NCBI GenBank assembly: GCA_024207135.1
Contig: CP042428.1
Location: 1,426,001 to 1,490,000, forward strand
Direction: 5' to 3'
Length of the DNA stretch: 64,000 nt
DNA from: Arthrobacter sp. C2
Lineage (GTDB): Bacteria > Actinomycetota > Actinomycetes > Actinomycetales > Micrococcaceae
Part shown: one piece after another, positions 17,879 to 26,466 of the stretch
Position numbering within the stretch: the stretch's first letter is position 1
Layout: each line of letters starts with the position of its first letter
Notes under the pieces: model-generated
Databases searched by the model: none
What the model saw: the letters and a program-made list of their open reading frames with translations, nothing else
What the model was told of the DNA's origin: nothing
Made by a program: the position numbers and the translations under genes

Positions 17879-20800
17879 TTAGCCCTCGATCGCCGGCACC
17901 CGTCCCAGTTGGGCCATGGACGCGGTGATCAGTTCCTCCAGTTCCGCCTCGTCGGCCAGGTCGTGCGGCCGGATGGTGGTGCCGGATCCCACGTAGTAGA
18001 ACGCCGCGCGGACCTGGGATACGTCGATGCCACGCAGGCGCGCCCAGCCCAGCCGGTACACCGCCAGCTGCAGGGCCTTGATCCGCAGTTCCTCCCCGCG
18101 CGGCACCCTCCCGGTCTTCCAGTCAACCAGCAGCCAGGCTCCGTCGGGCTCCTTGAAGATCGCATCGATGCGCCCGCGCACCGACACCGGGCCGATCCGG
18201 GTCTCGATCGCGGCCTCCACGAACGCCGGCTGCCGGTTGGCCCATTCGGAGTCGAGGAACGCGGCCTTCATGTCCTCCAGGTCCAGCGCGTCGTCGATGT
18301 ACGCGTCGGCGGCCTCCAGGTAGTCGCCCAGTTCCAGCATCCCGGTGGAATCGAAGTACTCCTCCAGCCAGGCGTGGAAGGCGGTGCCGCGGCGGGCGGC
18401 GGTGCCCGGGCGGCGCGGGACCGGGCGGCGCAGCTCGGCCAGCACCGAGGCGGCATCGGTGGCCAGGTCCACGAAGACCGAGGCACGCACGTGCTTCGGG
18501 ATCGCGGTGGTCCGCTCCTCGGCGGCTTTCTGGGCCTGGCGGGCCAGCAGCAGCTCCGCTTCGTGGAACCAGGCCTTGCCGGTCGGGGTCGACCAGGGTT
18601 CCTGCGCCTCGGGCCCCTGGCCGACGGACGCCGGTTCCCGGTGCCCGTCGCTGGAATCCTCGCCTGAACCATCGCGGGATTCTTCCCTGGCCCGCGCGGC
18701 GGCTTCGAGCACCGCCGCCGCCGAGGCCTCCAGCTTGGCACGGCGTCCGGCCGGGCGGGGACGGACCACCCCGCCGCCGGAGACGACCGGGCCTTCGAGC
18801 GGGTCGTACGGCCAGCGGGCCTCCAGCGGCGCCTCGCGGAACGGGTTGGCCTCCGGCGCGTCCTCGTCGGCCACCCACAGGGTGGTCGTCGCCGACGGTG
18901 CCGGCCCCTCGGACAGCGGGCGCATGTCCAGCAGGAAGCTGGAGGGCTCGGTCAGCTTGGTGCGCGTGCCGGTCCAGGCGGTCGCCGAACAAATCAGCAG
19001 CGACTTGGCGCGGGTCAGCGCGACATAGGCCAGCCGGCGTTCCTCCAGCTCGGCGTGCGCGAGCACCTCGGACTTGAACATCGCCTCGGCCTTGACCACG
19101 TCGAAGAGCGATTCCTGGTCGGTGTCCCACTGCGGCAAATCGTGCTTGTCCCCGCGCAGCGGCCACGGCAGCGCCGCGTCCCCGCTGGTCCAGCGCGAAT
19201 CGCTGGCGCTGGGGAAGATGCCCTCGTTCATCCCGGTCACCGCCACCACGTCCCATTCCAGGCCCTTGGAGGCGTGGATGGTCAGCAGCTGCACCGCATC
19301 CGGGTTCGGCTCCCCGGGCACGATCGCCAGTCCGCCCTCCTTCTCGGCCGCGGCCTCCAGCCAGGTCAGGAACCCGGCCAGGTCGACCCGGGTGGAGGTG
19401 GACGCGTAGTCCTGGGCGATGTCGGCGAAGGCGTCCAGGTGGCGGCGCGCCTCGTGGATGCCCACCCCGGGCTTGGCGGCCACCTCGATGTCCAGGCCCA
19501 TCGCGCGTTCGGTCTCGCGCAGCAGCGTCTCCAGGTCGTCGTCGATGAAGCCGCGCAGGTAGCGCAGCTCGTCGCGCAACTTCCGCAGCCGGCCCAGCGC
19601 CTCGGCCCCCAGTGAGCGCCCGTCGCCGGAGACCCAGTCGGGGTGCGGCAGGTAGTCCAGCGCCTCGATGAGGCTCGCGGCGTCGTTGAGCTCGGCCCGG
19701 GCCTCGCCGCGGGTGACTTCCTCGGCGCTTTCGGGGGCGTCGAGGTTTTCGGCCACGCCGTCCTTGAGCGCGAATTCGCGGCGGCGGGCCAGGAAGCGCG
19801 ACCAGTCGGCGAAGGCCATCAGGTCCGCCGGGCCGATGCGCCAGCGTGCCCCGGCCAGCAGCCGCACCAGGTGGTCGGAGCGGTTCGGATCCACCAGCAC
19901 GTTGAGCGTGGCGACGATGTCGGCGACCTCGGGCATGCCCAGCAGCCCGCCCAGGCCCAGGATTTCGTACGGGATGCCGGCGTCCTCCAGGCCGCGGGCG
20001 ATGGGCATCAGCGCCGAGCGGGTGCGGCAGAGCACCGCCATCGACGGGTTCCGTCCGTGCGCGGCGGCAAAGGAGCGGCGTTCGGCGGCGAAGCGGGAAG
20101 CCAGGGCCGCGGCCTCCTGGGAGCCGGTGGCGTAGCGGGCCAGCTCCACCGTTCCGGTCCCGGCGAAGGCGCTGGGCTTGAGCGAGGGCACCGAGATGCC
20201 CGAGGGTGCGACCGAGTTCAGCTTCGCGGAGACCGCGTTGGCCGCCGAAAGCACGTTGACCGAGTTGCGCCAGGCCGTGGACAGGTAGGCCACCGAGGCC
20301 GGGCGCAACCGCCCGGGGTCCTCGCTCTCTCCCTCGTCCCCGGAACCCGGGCCGCTGGTGCCGTCGAGGCGCGCCGGGAACTCGGTCGGGAAGCGGAAGA
20401 GCTGCCCGGCGCTGGCCCCGCGGAATCCGTAGATGGACTGGTTGGGGTCCCCGACGGCGGTCAGCGCGTGCCCGTCGCCGAAGATGCAGGAAAACAGCAC
20501 CATCTGGGCGTGCGAGGTGTCCTGGAACTCGTCGAGCAGCACCACCTTGAACTTCGCCCGTTCGCTGTGCGCCGCCTCCGGGATTTCCCGGGCGATGCGC
20601 GCGGCCAGCGCCACCAGGTCCCCGTAGTCCAGGGCGCCGCGGGCGGCCTTGGCCCGCGCGTAGTCCACGGCCAGTTCGGCGATGGTGGCGCGGGTGCGCA
20701 GCCTGTCCAGCAGCTTGCGGGCATCGATCGAGGGCGCTGCCTGCTTGTCTATCCGGTAGGGCAGCGCCTCGAGCCGACCCACCAGCGTATCGATCCATTC

Positions 20801-21427
20801 CTTGGCATACACCGGGTCCACCAGGTGCTCGGCGCATTCCCCGGCGAAGGTGACCACGGCGTCGATGAGCGTGTTCTTGGAGGAGGCCAGGTGCTCGTAG
20901 TCCCCGGCGTAACCCTCGACGACCGCGGCGGCGACCTGCCAGGCCTGGGCGGTGCCCAGCAGCGCGGTGTCCGATTCCACGCCGATGCGCAGCCCGTGCT
21001 CCTTCACCAGCGTGTTGGCGTAGGAGTGGTAGGTGGACACCGAGGGATCCAGCAGGCCTTCGTCCTCGAGTTCCAGCAGCCCGGAGCGGGCCAGCTTTTC
21101 CAACTGCCCGCGGATGCGCTGGGCCAGTTCCCCGGCGGCCTTGCGCGTGAAGGTCACCCCGAGGATCTCCTCGGGGCGCACCTGCTTGTTGGCGACCAGC
21201 CAGATGACCCGGTCGGCCATCGTGGCGGTCTTGCCCGACCCGGCTCCGGCGATCACCAGCAGCGGCTCCAGCGGCGAGGAAATGATCGCCGACTGCTCCG
21301 GGGTCGGCTGGTGCTGGCCCAGGATCTCCGCCAGCTCCTCCGGCGAATACACCCGCGGCGGCTCCGTGCCGCCGAGGCTCGGTGCGGACACGGCCTCCGC
21401 CTGGCTGGCTTCTTGGGTGCGGTTCAT
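17879..21427 (-). CDS. adnB: AdnB-like helicase-nuclease subunit
   Basis: A protein of 1182 residues. Its N-terminal SF1A motor has Walker A AGAGSGKT (60-67), TFTRKAAGELAQR, a VVLLDEFQD motif II, GDPNQSIYGFRGAS, LLTIHASKGLEWD and YVALTRAK. The C-terminal RecB-family nuclease has RGTAFHAWLEEYF, GRIDAIF, LLVDWKTG and the downstream KALQLAVYR, matching the Asp, Asp-x-Lys and Gln-x-x-x-Tyr active site. This matches AdnB of the mycobacterial AdnAB motor-nuclease, which resects double-strand breaks. The start ATG is chosen because it overlaps the stop of adnA (ATGA). A region of about 60 residues before the nuclease domain is low-complexity (EESRDGSGEDSSDGHRE). The two subunits are presumably made as a coupled pair. 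Confidence 0.9.
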   Translation of the reverse strand: MNRTQEASQAEAVSAPSLGGTEPPRVYSPEELAEILGQHQPTPEQSAIISSPLEPLLVIAGAGSGKTATMADRVIWLVANKQVRPEEILGVTFTRKAAGELAQRIRGQLEKLARSGLLELEDEGLLDPSVSTYHSYANTLVKEHGLRIGVESDTALLGTAQAWQVAAAVVEGYAGDYEHLASSKNTLIDAVVTFAGECAEHLVDPVYAKEWIDTLVGRLEALPYRIDKQAAPSIDARKLLDRLRTRATIAELAVDYARAKAARGALDYGDLVALAARIAREIPEAAHSERAKFKVVLLDEFQDTSHAQMVLFSCIFGDGHALTAVGDPNQSIYGFRGASAGQLFRFPTEFPARLDGTSGPGSGDEGESEDPGRLRPASVAYLSTAWRNSVNVLSAANAVSAKLNSVAPSGISVPSLKPSAFAGTGTVELARYATGSQEAAALASRFAAERRSFAAAHGRNPSMAVLCRTRSALMPIARGLEDAGIPYEILGLGGLLGMPEVADIVATLNVLVDPNRSDHLVRLLAGARWRIGPADLMAFADWSRFLARRREFALKDGVAENLDAPESAEEVTRGEARAELNDAASLIEALDYLPHPDWVSGDGRSLGAEALGRLRKLRDELRYLRGFIDDDLETLLRETERAMGLDIEVAAKPGVGIHEARRHLDAFADIAQDYASTSTRVDLAGFLTWLEAAAEKEGGLAIVPGEPNPDAVQLLTIHASKGLEWDVVAVTGMNEGIFPSASDSRWTSGDAALPWPLRGDKHDLPQWDTDQESLFDVVKAEAMFKSEVLAHAELEERRLAYVALTRAKSLLICSATAWTGTRTKLTEPSSFLLDMRPLSEGPAPSATTTLWVADEDAPEANPFREAPLEARWPYDPLEGPVVSGGGVVRPRPAGRRAKLEASAAAVLEAAARAREESRDGSGEDSSDGHREPASVGQGPEAQEPWSTPTGKAWFHEAELLLARQAQKAAEERTTAIPKHVRASVFVDLATDAASVLAELRRPVPRRPGTAARRGTAFHAWLEEYFDSTGMLELGDYLEAADAYIDDALDLEDMKAAFLDSEWANRQPAFVEAAIETRIGPVSVRGRIDAIFKEPDGAWLLVDWKTGRVPRGEELRIKALQLAVYRLGWARLRGIDVSQVRAAFYYVGSGTTIRPHDLADEAELEELITASMAQLGRVPAIEG

Positions 21428-24400
21428 GGCTCGGTGACCTGCCTTCCTTCGGAACATAGTGGACAAATCCCCGGCAGCCGGCAGTTGCTGCCGCTGCGCC
21501 CGCCGCGGGCCGGGTCGTGGCGCGAGAGGAAGTCCGCGTCGCCCATCAACTGGGCGGCGGCCAGCACCATCGGTGTGGCCCAGTCCGTCTCGGTGATGGC
21601 CGGTTGCGCCTGCTCGCGCGGGGTCTTGGTGCTGGTGCCCAGCTGCACCAGCGACGCACCGGCGGGCACCGTGGTGAGCTCCTCGGCGGTCTTCCCGGCC
21701 AGCGCCCCGTTGATGATCGCGGCCTGGTAGGCGCCCAGCTGCGGGTGGTGTTCGACGTCCTTGCCGCTGGGCTGGGACTTGCCGGTCTTCAGGTCAACGA
21801 CCCACGGGTTCCCCGCCGCGTCGGCCTCCACCCGGTCCACGACGCCCCGCAGCAAGGCGGCACGCGGAGCCCGCGGATCGGCCGGCGGCTGTGGCCCGTC
21901 GGCTCCGGGCACGTCCCCGGGTCCCGGCACGTCCACGGACCCGGGTGGGTGGATCAGAACCTCGAAGGGGATTTCCCGGCCGATCAGGCGCCGCTTTTCG
22001 GTGCTCATCATCACGTTGTACTGCGCCAGTTTCTTCAGCATCGATTCGGCCCGCTCGCGGTCCCGGGCACCCTCCCAGTTCTGCGGCATTTCCAGCTCGC
22101 CCCAGCGCTCGTCAAGCACCCGCTGGTACTCCGCGCCGCTGGCCTCGGGGTGTTCCTCGGCGATGGAGTGGACCAGGGTGCCCAGGGAGCGGGCGAAGTC
22201 GGTGGCCGCCTCTCCCCCGGCGGCCTGGACAAACCAGTTCAGCGGGGAGTTCATCACGGACTCGACCTTCGACGGGGAGACCTTCACCGGTTCCCCCGGC
22301 GGGACCACCGGCCCGTGGGAGGTGGACTCGGCAAGACCCCACCAGCTAGCCGGGTGCGCCCCGCGGATCGGGTGCGGCGCGGCAACCAGGGCGCCGAGCA
22401 CCGCGGTGGCGTCGCGGTGCAGCGGCTCGCGGGCCGTATCCAATGCCGTGGCCTCGGCCGCCTGGCGCAGCTCGGCCACCAGCGCGCCGAGCGTCCGGGG
22501 CCGGGGTACGAAGGCCGCCGCGCGTCCCTGGACCGCGCCGACGGGGTCCACGAGGTCCAGGAAGGAGGAAGGCGCCGTGTCCTCGGAGGCCACGGCGATG
22601 GCGATGACCTTCTCCCGGGCGCGGGAGATCGCGTTGGCGAAGGTGCGCAGCTCGTCGGCACGGGTCTCGCGGATCAGCGAGGCGATGTTGCGCACCGGCA
22701 GGATCTGCGGGCCGTGCTCGATGACGTCGCTGAGCGCACCGCCGCCGAGCAGCTCGCCGCGCAGCTTGGTGTTGGGCCAGATCCCTTCCTGCATCCCGGG
22801 CACCAGCACCAGGTCCCATTCGCGCCCGGCGGCCGCCGCGGTGGTGAGCACCTGGACGGAGGCAGCGGACCCGCCGCGGCTGGCCAGGGTGTCCATGGGC
22901 AGTTCCTGGCCCAACACGTGCTCGACGAACTGGGCGACGGAGGAGCCGGGCAGCTGGTCCACGAAGCGTTCGGCGGACTGGAAGATCGCCAGCATCGCAT
23001 CCAGGTCGTGATCCGCGCGGGTGCCCAGGATGCCGCCGGCCAGCGCGGCGGCGCTCCACTTCTCCCCCATGCCGCTTGCGGCCCACAGGGCCCACAACGC
23101 TGTTTCGGCGTTCACGTTGCTGCCGGCCAGCTCCTCGCGCAGCGCGCGGTACATGCGGGCCAGCCTGCGGGCGCCGGCGGCCTCCCGCCCCATGGTTTCC
23201 AGCAGTTCCAGCTCGTCGAGCATCCCGGCCAGCAGCTCGGCGCTGGAGCGGTTCCCGCCCTGGGCGACCTCGTGGCGGCGCAAGCCCTGGCGCAGCCGGC
23301 GCACGTCCAGTGCCGAGGCGTTGGCGTAGCGGGACATCAGCAGTTCCTGCAGCAGCAAAGGGTCCGCCGGCGCCCCGGGCGCCAACGCCAGGGACATCAG
23401 ATCCAGCAGCGGGCGCACTGCGGGTTCCTCGCGCAGCGGGGTTTCGGCCGGCGGGGTGTTCACCGCGATCCCGGCCCCGGCCAGGTACTTGGCCATGGAC
23501 CGGACCTGGGACCCGTTGCGCAAGATCACCGCCATGGACTCCAGCGGACGGTGGTTGATCAGGTGTTCCTCGAGCAGGCGCTGGGCCACCAGGCGTTCCT
23601 CGTGGATCGGCGAATCGACCAGCAGCACCTCCAGGCAGCCAGGTTCCGGGGCACCGGGTTCGTCGTTCCCGGAGACCTGCCCCCCGGTTTCGGTTCCCTC
23701 GTCCGCGGCCGTCTCCGGCACCTCGGCGGTGGCCGGTGCATCGGGGAACTCCAGCTTCCGTCCGGCGCCTCCGGCGGCAACCGGGATGCGCCTGGCGACC
23801 TTGCCCCAGGCCTCGGCCAACTCAGGGTTCAACCGGTAGGAAGTGCGCAGTTCCAGGATGCGCGCGGGCGCGTTCCCGGTGCCCAGCCGTGCCTCGAACT
23901 CGCCGAGCATGTCGGGGCGGGCACCGCGGAAACCCTGCACCACGTTGTCCGGGACGGCGAAGGCCACCAGGTCCCGGCCCCGGGCCAGCAGCGAGAGCAG
24001 GTGGTGCTGCGCGGGGTTCGCCTCCTGCAGGTCATCGACCATCACCAGGTGCAGGCGCTCGTGTTCGGCTTCCAGGAACTCCGGGTTGTCCTCGAGGATG
24101 TGCGCGGCGGCGGCCAGGAGCCCCGCCGGGTCGAACGCCTCGGCGCTGCCCAGGTCCAAAAGGTCCCGGTATTCCTGGTAGAACTGCGCCGCTGCCACCC
24201 ATTCGGGACGGCGCAGCGACTCCCCCAGGTCCTGCAGCGCACCGGCCTCCAGCCCGTGCTCGGAGATCCGGTCGAAGAGTTCACGCAGTTCCTTGCGGAA
24301 GCCGCGGGTGCCGATGGCCTCCCCAAGGGACTCGGGCCACTCCGGCCCGGGAGTGATGCCCAGGGCGTGGCCCTCGAGCAGGTGCCCGATCAGGGTGTCC

Positions 24401-24810
24401 TGCTCCGGACCCGAGAGCAGTCGGGGCGGCCGCTGCAGCGCCGGCAGCAGCCCGTCGAGCCGGGCCCTGCGGATCAGGTCGAAGGCGTAGGCCGACCAGG
24501 TGCGCACGGCGGGTTCGGAAAACGTCTTCTCGGTGCCGGCGGACAGGTCGTCGCGCAACGTGGCCGCGGCGGAACGCGTGGGGGAAAGCACCAGCACATG
24601 CTGCGGGTCAAGCCCGGCATCCAGCCGGTGCGTGAGCACCCGCAACAGCGTGGTGGTCTTCCCGGTGCCCGGTCCGCCCAGGACCAGCACCGGTCCATGG
24701 CCGGGTGCCAGCTCCAGGAGTTCTTGCTGGTCCGGGTCGGCGGCCAGGGAATCGGCCGGGGCGGTTGCCACGGTCTCCGGGGCGGATGCGAGGGTGTCCA
24801 TGTGCTCCAT
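21424..24810 (-). CDS. adnA: AdnA-like helicase-nuclease subunit
   Basis: A protein of about 1128 residues. An N-terminal UvrD-like motor has Walker A GGPGTGKT (about 45-52), motif II as VMVDDLQEA, a VQGFRGARP motif III and RTSYRLNPELA. C-terminal is a PD-(D/E)xK nuclease: KVSPSKVESVMNSPLNWFV, LLRGVVDRVEAD, WVVDLKTGKSQP and HHPQLGAYQAA. The extreme C-terminus has three cysteines, NCRLPGICPLC, like the second half of an AddB-type iron-sulfur site, but the first Cys (normally CPL) is Ser. AdnA pairs with AdnB in actinobacterial end resection. The ATG at 24810 overlaps the alkyltransferase-like stop (TGATG); an ATG three codons on has GGAG just upstream and is also possible. Confidence 0.88.
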   Translation of the reverse strand: MEHMDTLASAPETVATAPADSLAADPDQQELLELAPGHGPVLVLGGPGTGKTTTLLRVLTHRLDAGLDPQHVLVLSPTRSAAATLRDDLSAGTEKTFSEPAVRTWSAYAFDLIRRARLDGLLPALQRPPRLLSGPEQDTLIGHLLEGHALGITPGPEWPESLGEAIGTRGFRKELRELFDRISEHGLEAGALQDLGESLRRPEWVAAAQFYQEYRDLLDLGSAEAFDPAGLLAAAAHILEDNPEFLEAEHERLHLVMVDDLQEANPAQHHLLSLLARGRDLVAFAVPDNVVQGFRGARPDMLGEFEARLGTGNAPARILELRTSYRLNPELAEAWGKVARRIPVAAGGAGRKLEFPDAPATAEVPETAADEGTETGGQVSGNDEPGAPEPGCLEVLLVDSPIHEERLVAQRLLEEHLINHRPLESMAVILRNGSQVRSMAKYLAGAGIAVNTPPAETPLREEPAVRPLLDLMSLALAPGAPADPLLLQELLMSRYANASALDVRRLRQGLRRHEVAQGGNRSSAELLAGMLDELELLETMGREAAGARRLARMYRALREELAGSNVNAETALWALWAASGMGEKWSAAALAGGILGTRADHDLDAMLAIFQSAERFVDQLPGSSVAQFVEHVLGQELPMDTLASRGGSAASVQVLTTAAAAGREWDLVLVPGMQEGIWPNTKLRGELLGGGALSDVIEHGPQILPVRNIASLIRETRADELRTFANAISRAREKVIAIAVASEDTAPSSFLDLVDPVGAVQGRAAAFVPRPRTLGALVAELRQAAEATALDTAREPLHRDATAVLGALVAAPHPIRGAHPASWWGLAESTSHGPVVPPGEPVKVSPSKVESVMNSPLNWFVQAAGGEAATDFARSLGTLVHSIAEEHPEASGAEYQRVLDERWGELEMPQNWEGARDRERAESMLKKLAQYNVMMSTEKRRLIGREIPFEVLIHPPGSVDVPGPGDVPGADGPQPPADPRAPRAALLRGVVDRVEADAAGNPWVVDLKTGKSQPSGKDVEHHPQLGAYQAAIINGALAGKTAEELTTVPAGASLVQLGTSTKTPREQAQPAITETDWATPMVLAAAQLMGDADFLSRHDPARGGRSGSNCRLPGICPLCSEGRQVTEP

Positions 24811-25280
24811 CAGATCATTCGGGGGCGACGTTTTGGAACCGGGAGCGCTTCGGCCACCCGGTCGATGCGCGCATGGTCTGCCTCGGTGGGCACCCAGCGT
24901 GCACGTTTCATCCGCACCCGGGCCTCGGTGCACGGGGTCGCTTCCCGCGCCCAGTGCCCGGCCGCGACCGGTTGCAAGGCGGCCGGCAGGGTCCCGTCGG
25001 AGCGGATGACCCGCCACCAGGTGACCTCCGATCCCCCGCGGCCCATCACCTTGCCCACCTGTCGCGGGCCACCGGACCCCAGGAGTTCGGCGATGTCGCC
25101 GTAGGAGAGGACCTTGCCGGCGGGAATCATGGCGACCACCGCAAACACCGCTTCGTCGTACTCCAGTCCCGCCTCGGCCGCAGCTCCGGCCGTTCCCGGG
25201 AGATCCATGGCTCCCCCCGCATCCGGAACCGTTGTCCGTGCTGACTGGTCCAAGGTTGTCTCCTCACGTGCCGTGCCCAT
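24810..25280 (-). CDS. Alkyltransferase-like (ATL) DNA-binding protein
   Basis: A protein of 156 residues with the C-terminal domain of O6-methylguanine-DNA methyltransferase (about residues 38-110): IPAGKVLSYGDIAELLG, GPRQVGKVM and RVIRSDGTLP. The alkyl-acceptor PCHR motif is replaced by VTWWRV, a Trp in place of the active Cys. It is therefore an ATL-type protein that flips out alkylated guanine without repairing it and hands it to excision repair. The rest of the domain matches actinobacterial ATLs, with ARWVP at the end. The ATG at 25280 follows a GATAAT box by eight bases; GTG at 25286 or ATG at 25208 (behind GGGGGAG) are alternatives. First gene of the adnA-adnB operon. Confidence 0.85.
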   Translation of the reverse strand: MGTAREETTLDQSARTTVPDAGGAMDLPGTAGAAAEAGLEYDEAVFAVVAMIPAGKVLSYGDIAELLGSGGPRQVGKVMGRGGSEVTWWRVIRSDGTLPAALQPVAAGHWAREATPCTEARVRMKRARWVPTEADHARIDRVAEALPVPKRRPRMI

Positions 25281-25288
25281 CCACACCC

Positions 25289-25294
25289 ATTATC
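25289..25294 (-). promoter_or_regulatory. -10 box of the ATL-adnA-adnB operon
   Basis: GATAAT on the minus strand, eight bases before the ATG at 25280. Confidence 0.45.
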
Positions 25295-25359
25295 GGGGGT
25301 CGGGCCCGCTGTTCATCCACAAGCGCGCTGCGGATCGCCAAAGTGTCTCAGGTTCCCGG

Positions 25360-25365
25360 TAGCGT
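25360..25365 (+). promoter_or_regulatory. -10 box of leaderless exonuclease gene
   Basis: TAGCGT seven bases before the ATG at 25373, with no Shine-Dalgarno. Confidence 0.5.
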
Positions 25366-25372
25366 TGAGGCC

Positions 25373-26053
25373 ATGACTTCCTGGCATACTCTCCCCCGCG
25401 CCGCATTCGATCTCGAAACCACCGGCCGCGACCCGCTCGATGCACGCATCGTCACCGCCTCCATCCTGGTGGTCAACGGGCGCTCCGAAATCCTGCAGAC
25501 CAGGGAATGGCTCGTCAACCCCGGCGTGGCCATCCCGGAAGAGGCCTCGGCCATCCACGGCATTTCCACCGCCAAGGCGCAGGCCGACGGCATGGATGCG
25601 GCCACCGCAGTTGCCGAAATCTCGGCGTTCCTGGCCGACCTGTTCCTCACCATGCCCGTCATGGCCTTCAACGCCGCCTACGACTTCACGGTGCTCGACC
25701 GCGAAGCCAAGCGCCACGGCCTGGCCCCGATCGTCCCGGCCCCGGTCATCGACCCCTACGTCCTGGACAAGCAGGTCGACAAGTACCGTCGCGGCAAGCG
25801 CAACCTCTCGGTGATGAGCGAGTTCTACGGCGTTCCGCTGCTCAACGCCCACACCTCGGAGGCCGATGCCGCCGCCACCATCGGGATTGCCGATGCGCAG
25901 GCCGCGAAATACCCCCAGCTGCAGGCCGACCCCGCCGCACTGCACGCGCAGCAGATCAAGTGGGCGGCGGAGCAGGCAGCAAGCCTCCAGGAGTACTTCC
26001 GCCGCAAGAACCCCGACGCCGTCGTCGACGGCCAGTGGCCGGTCAAGTCCTAG
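25373..26053 (+). CDS. DEDD-family 3'-5' exonuclease (DnaQ-like)
   Basis: A protein of 226 residues. The three exonuclease motifs of the DnaQ/epsilon fold are visible: AAFDLETTGRDP (Exo I, Asp and Glu), FNAAYDFTVLDREA (Exo II, Asp) and NAHTSEADAAAT (Exo III, His and Asp; DEDDh type). HGISTAKAQADG is typical of epsilon-like exonucleases. It is not the usual polymerase epsilon subunit, since no polymerase-binding tail is evident and the neighbours are repair genes. The start follows a leaderless promoter, and a rho-independent terminator closes the unit. Divergent from the ATL-adnAB repair operon. A role in DNA repair or turnover is an inference from family and context. Confidence 0.88.
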   Translation: MTSWHTLPRAAFDLETTGRDPLDARIVTASILVVNGRSEILQTREWLVNPGVAIPEEASAIHGISTAKAQADGMDAATAVAEISAFLADLFLTMPVMAFNAAYDFTVLDREAKRHGLAPIVPAPVIDPYVLDKQVDKYRRGKRNLSVMSEFYGVPLLNAHTSEADAAATIGIADAQAAKYPQLQADPAALHAQQIKWAAEQAASLQEYFRRKNPDAVVDGQWPVKS

Positions 26054-26073
26054 CCAGGCACCTCACGCAATAT

Positions 26074-26106
26074 GTCGAAGGGATCCCGACTCGGGATCCC
26101 TTCGAC
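26074..26106 (+). terminator. Terminator after the exonuclease gene
   Basis: Perfect 14-bp arms (GTCGAAGGGATCCC) around a 5-base loop, followed by GTTTCC, 20 bases past the stop codon. Confidence 0.7.
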
Positions 26107-26230
26107 GTTTCCGGGGCGAAGCCCGGGCCTGCGGGTCCCTTGCCGCCGGGGCACCCCGACCGGCACTTCGCGGCGCCAATCCCGGCGGCGTCCGCGCAAC
26201 ATGAAGCAATATTTCCCCACCAACGGCTCC

Positions 26231-26248
26231 GGGTGAGCCAGCTCACCC
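26231..26248. promoter_or_regulatory. Palindromic candidate operator upstream of metN
   Basis: An 18-base sequence with a perfect 8-bp palindrome, GGGTGAGC-CA-GCTCACCC, about 220 bases before metN. A two-base gap is too tight for an RNA hairpin loop, so a dimeric repressor site is more likely. Confidence 0.45.
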
Positions 26249-26386
26249 TACGCATCGGTAACCCCAAGCCCCTTTTTGCGCCAGCCGCGCCAGCGAATTA
26301 TTCGAAAAAACCTCCGCTCCCCCAAGAAAACGGCAGCCAAACCCGGCGCCGTCGAGAGCCGTTGCGAAGAAAGTCGGGAAACGGCC

Positions 26387-26405
26387 ACGATTGCGCTGCA
26401 ATCGT
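26387..26405 (+). promoter_or_regulatory. Inverted repeat in the metN leader
   Basis: ACGATTGC-GCT-GCAATCGT, 8-bp arms with a 3-base loop, 61 bases before the metN start. It could be an RNA hairpin or a second operator. Confidence 0.4.
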
Positions 26406-26466
26406 TCGACAGTGATTCAATGTCAGGTACCCCCTTTACTTTTTGATTGCTAAGGACATCCCCCTT

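Larger units (their letters stand above)
26107..26466 (+). other. Leader and regulatory region of the met operon
   Basis: 360 bases with no supported ORF. It holds two perfect inverted repeats (26231-26248 and 26387-26405). No SAM-I, SAM-IV or T-box consensus could be recognised. Confidence 0.5.

Noticed and set aside
26107-26466. SAM riboswitch or T-box upstream of metN
   Set aside because: No GGTGGAGGGA-like core or T-box specifier/antiterminator could be found; only inverted repeats are present.
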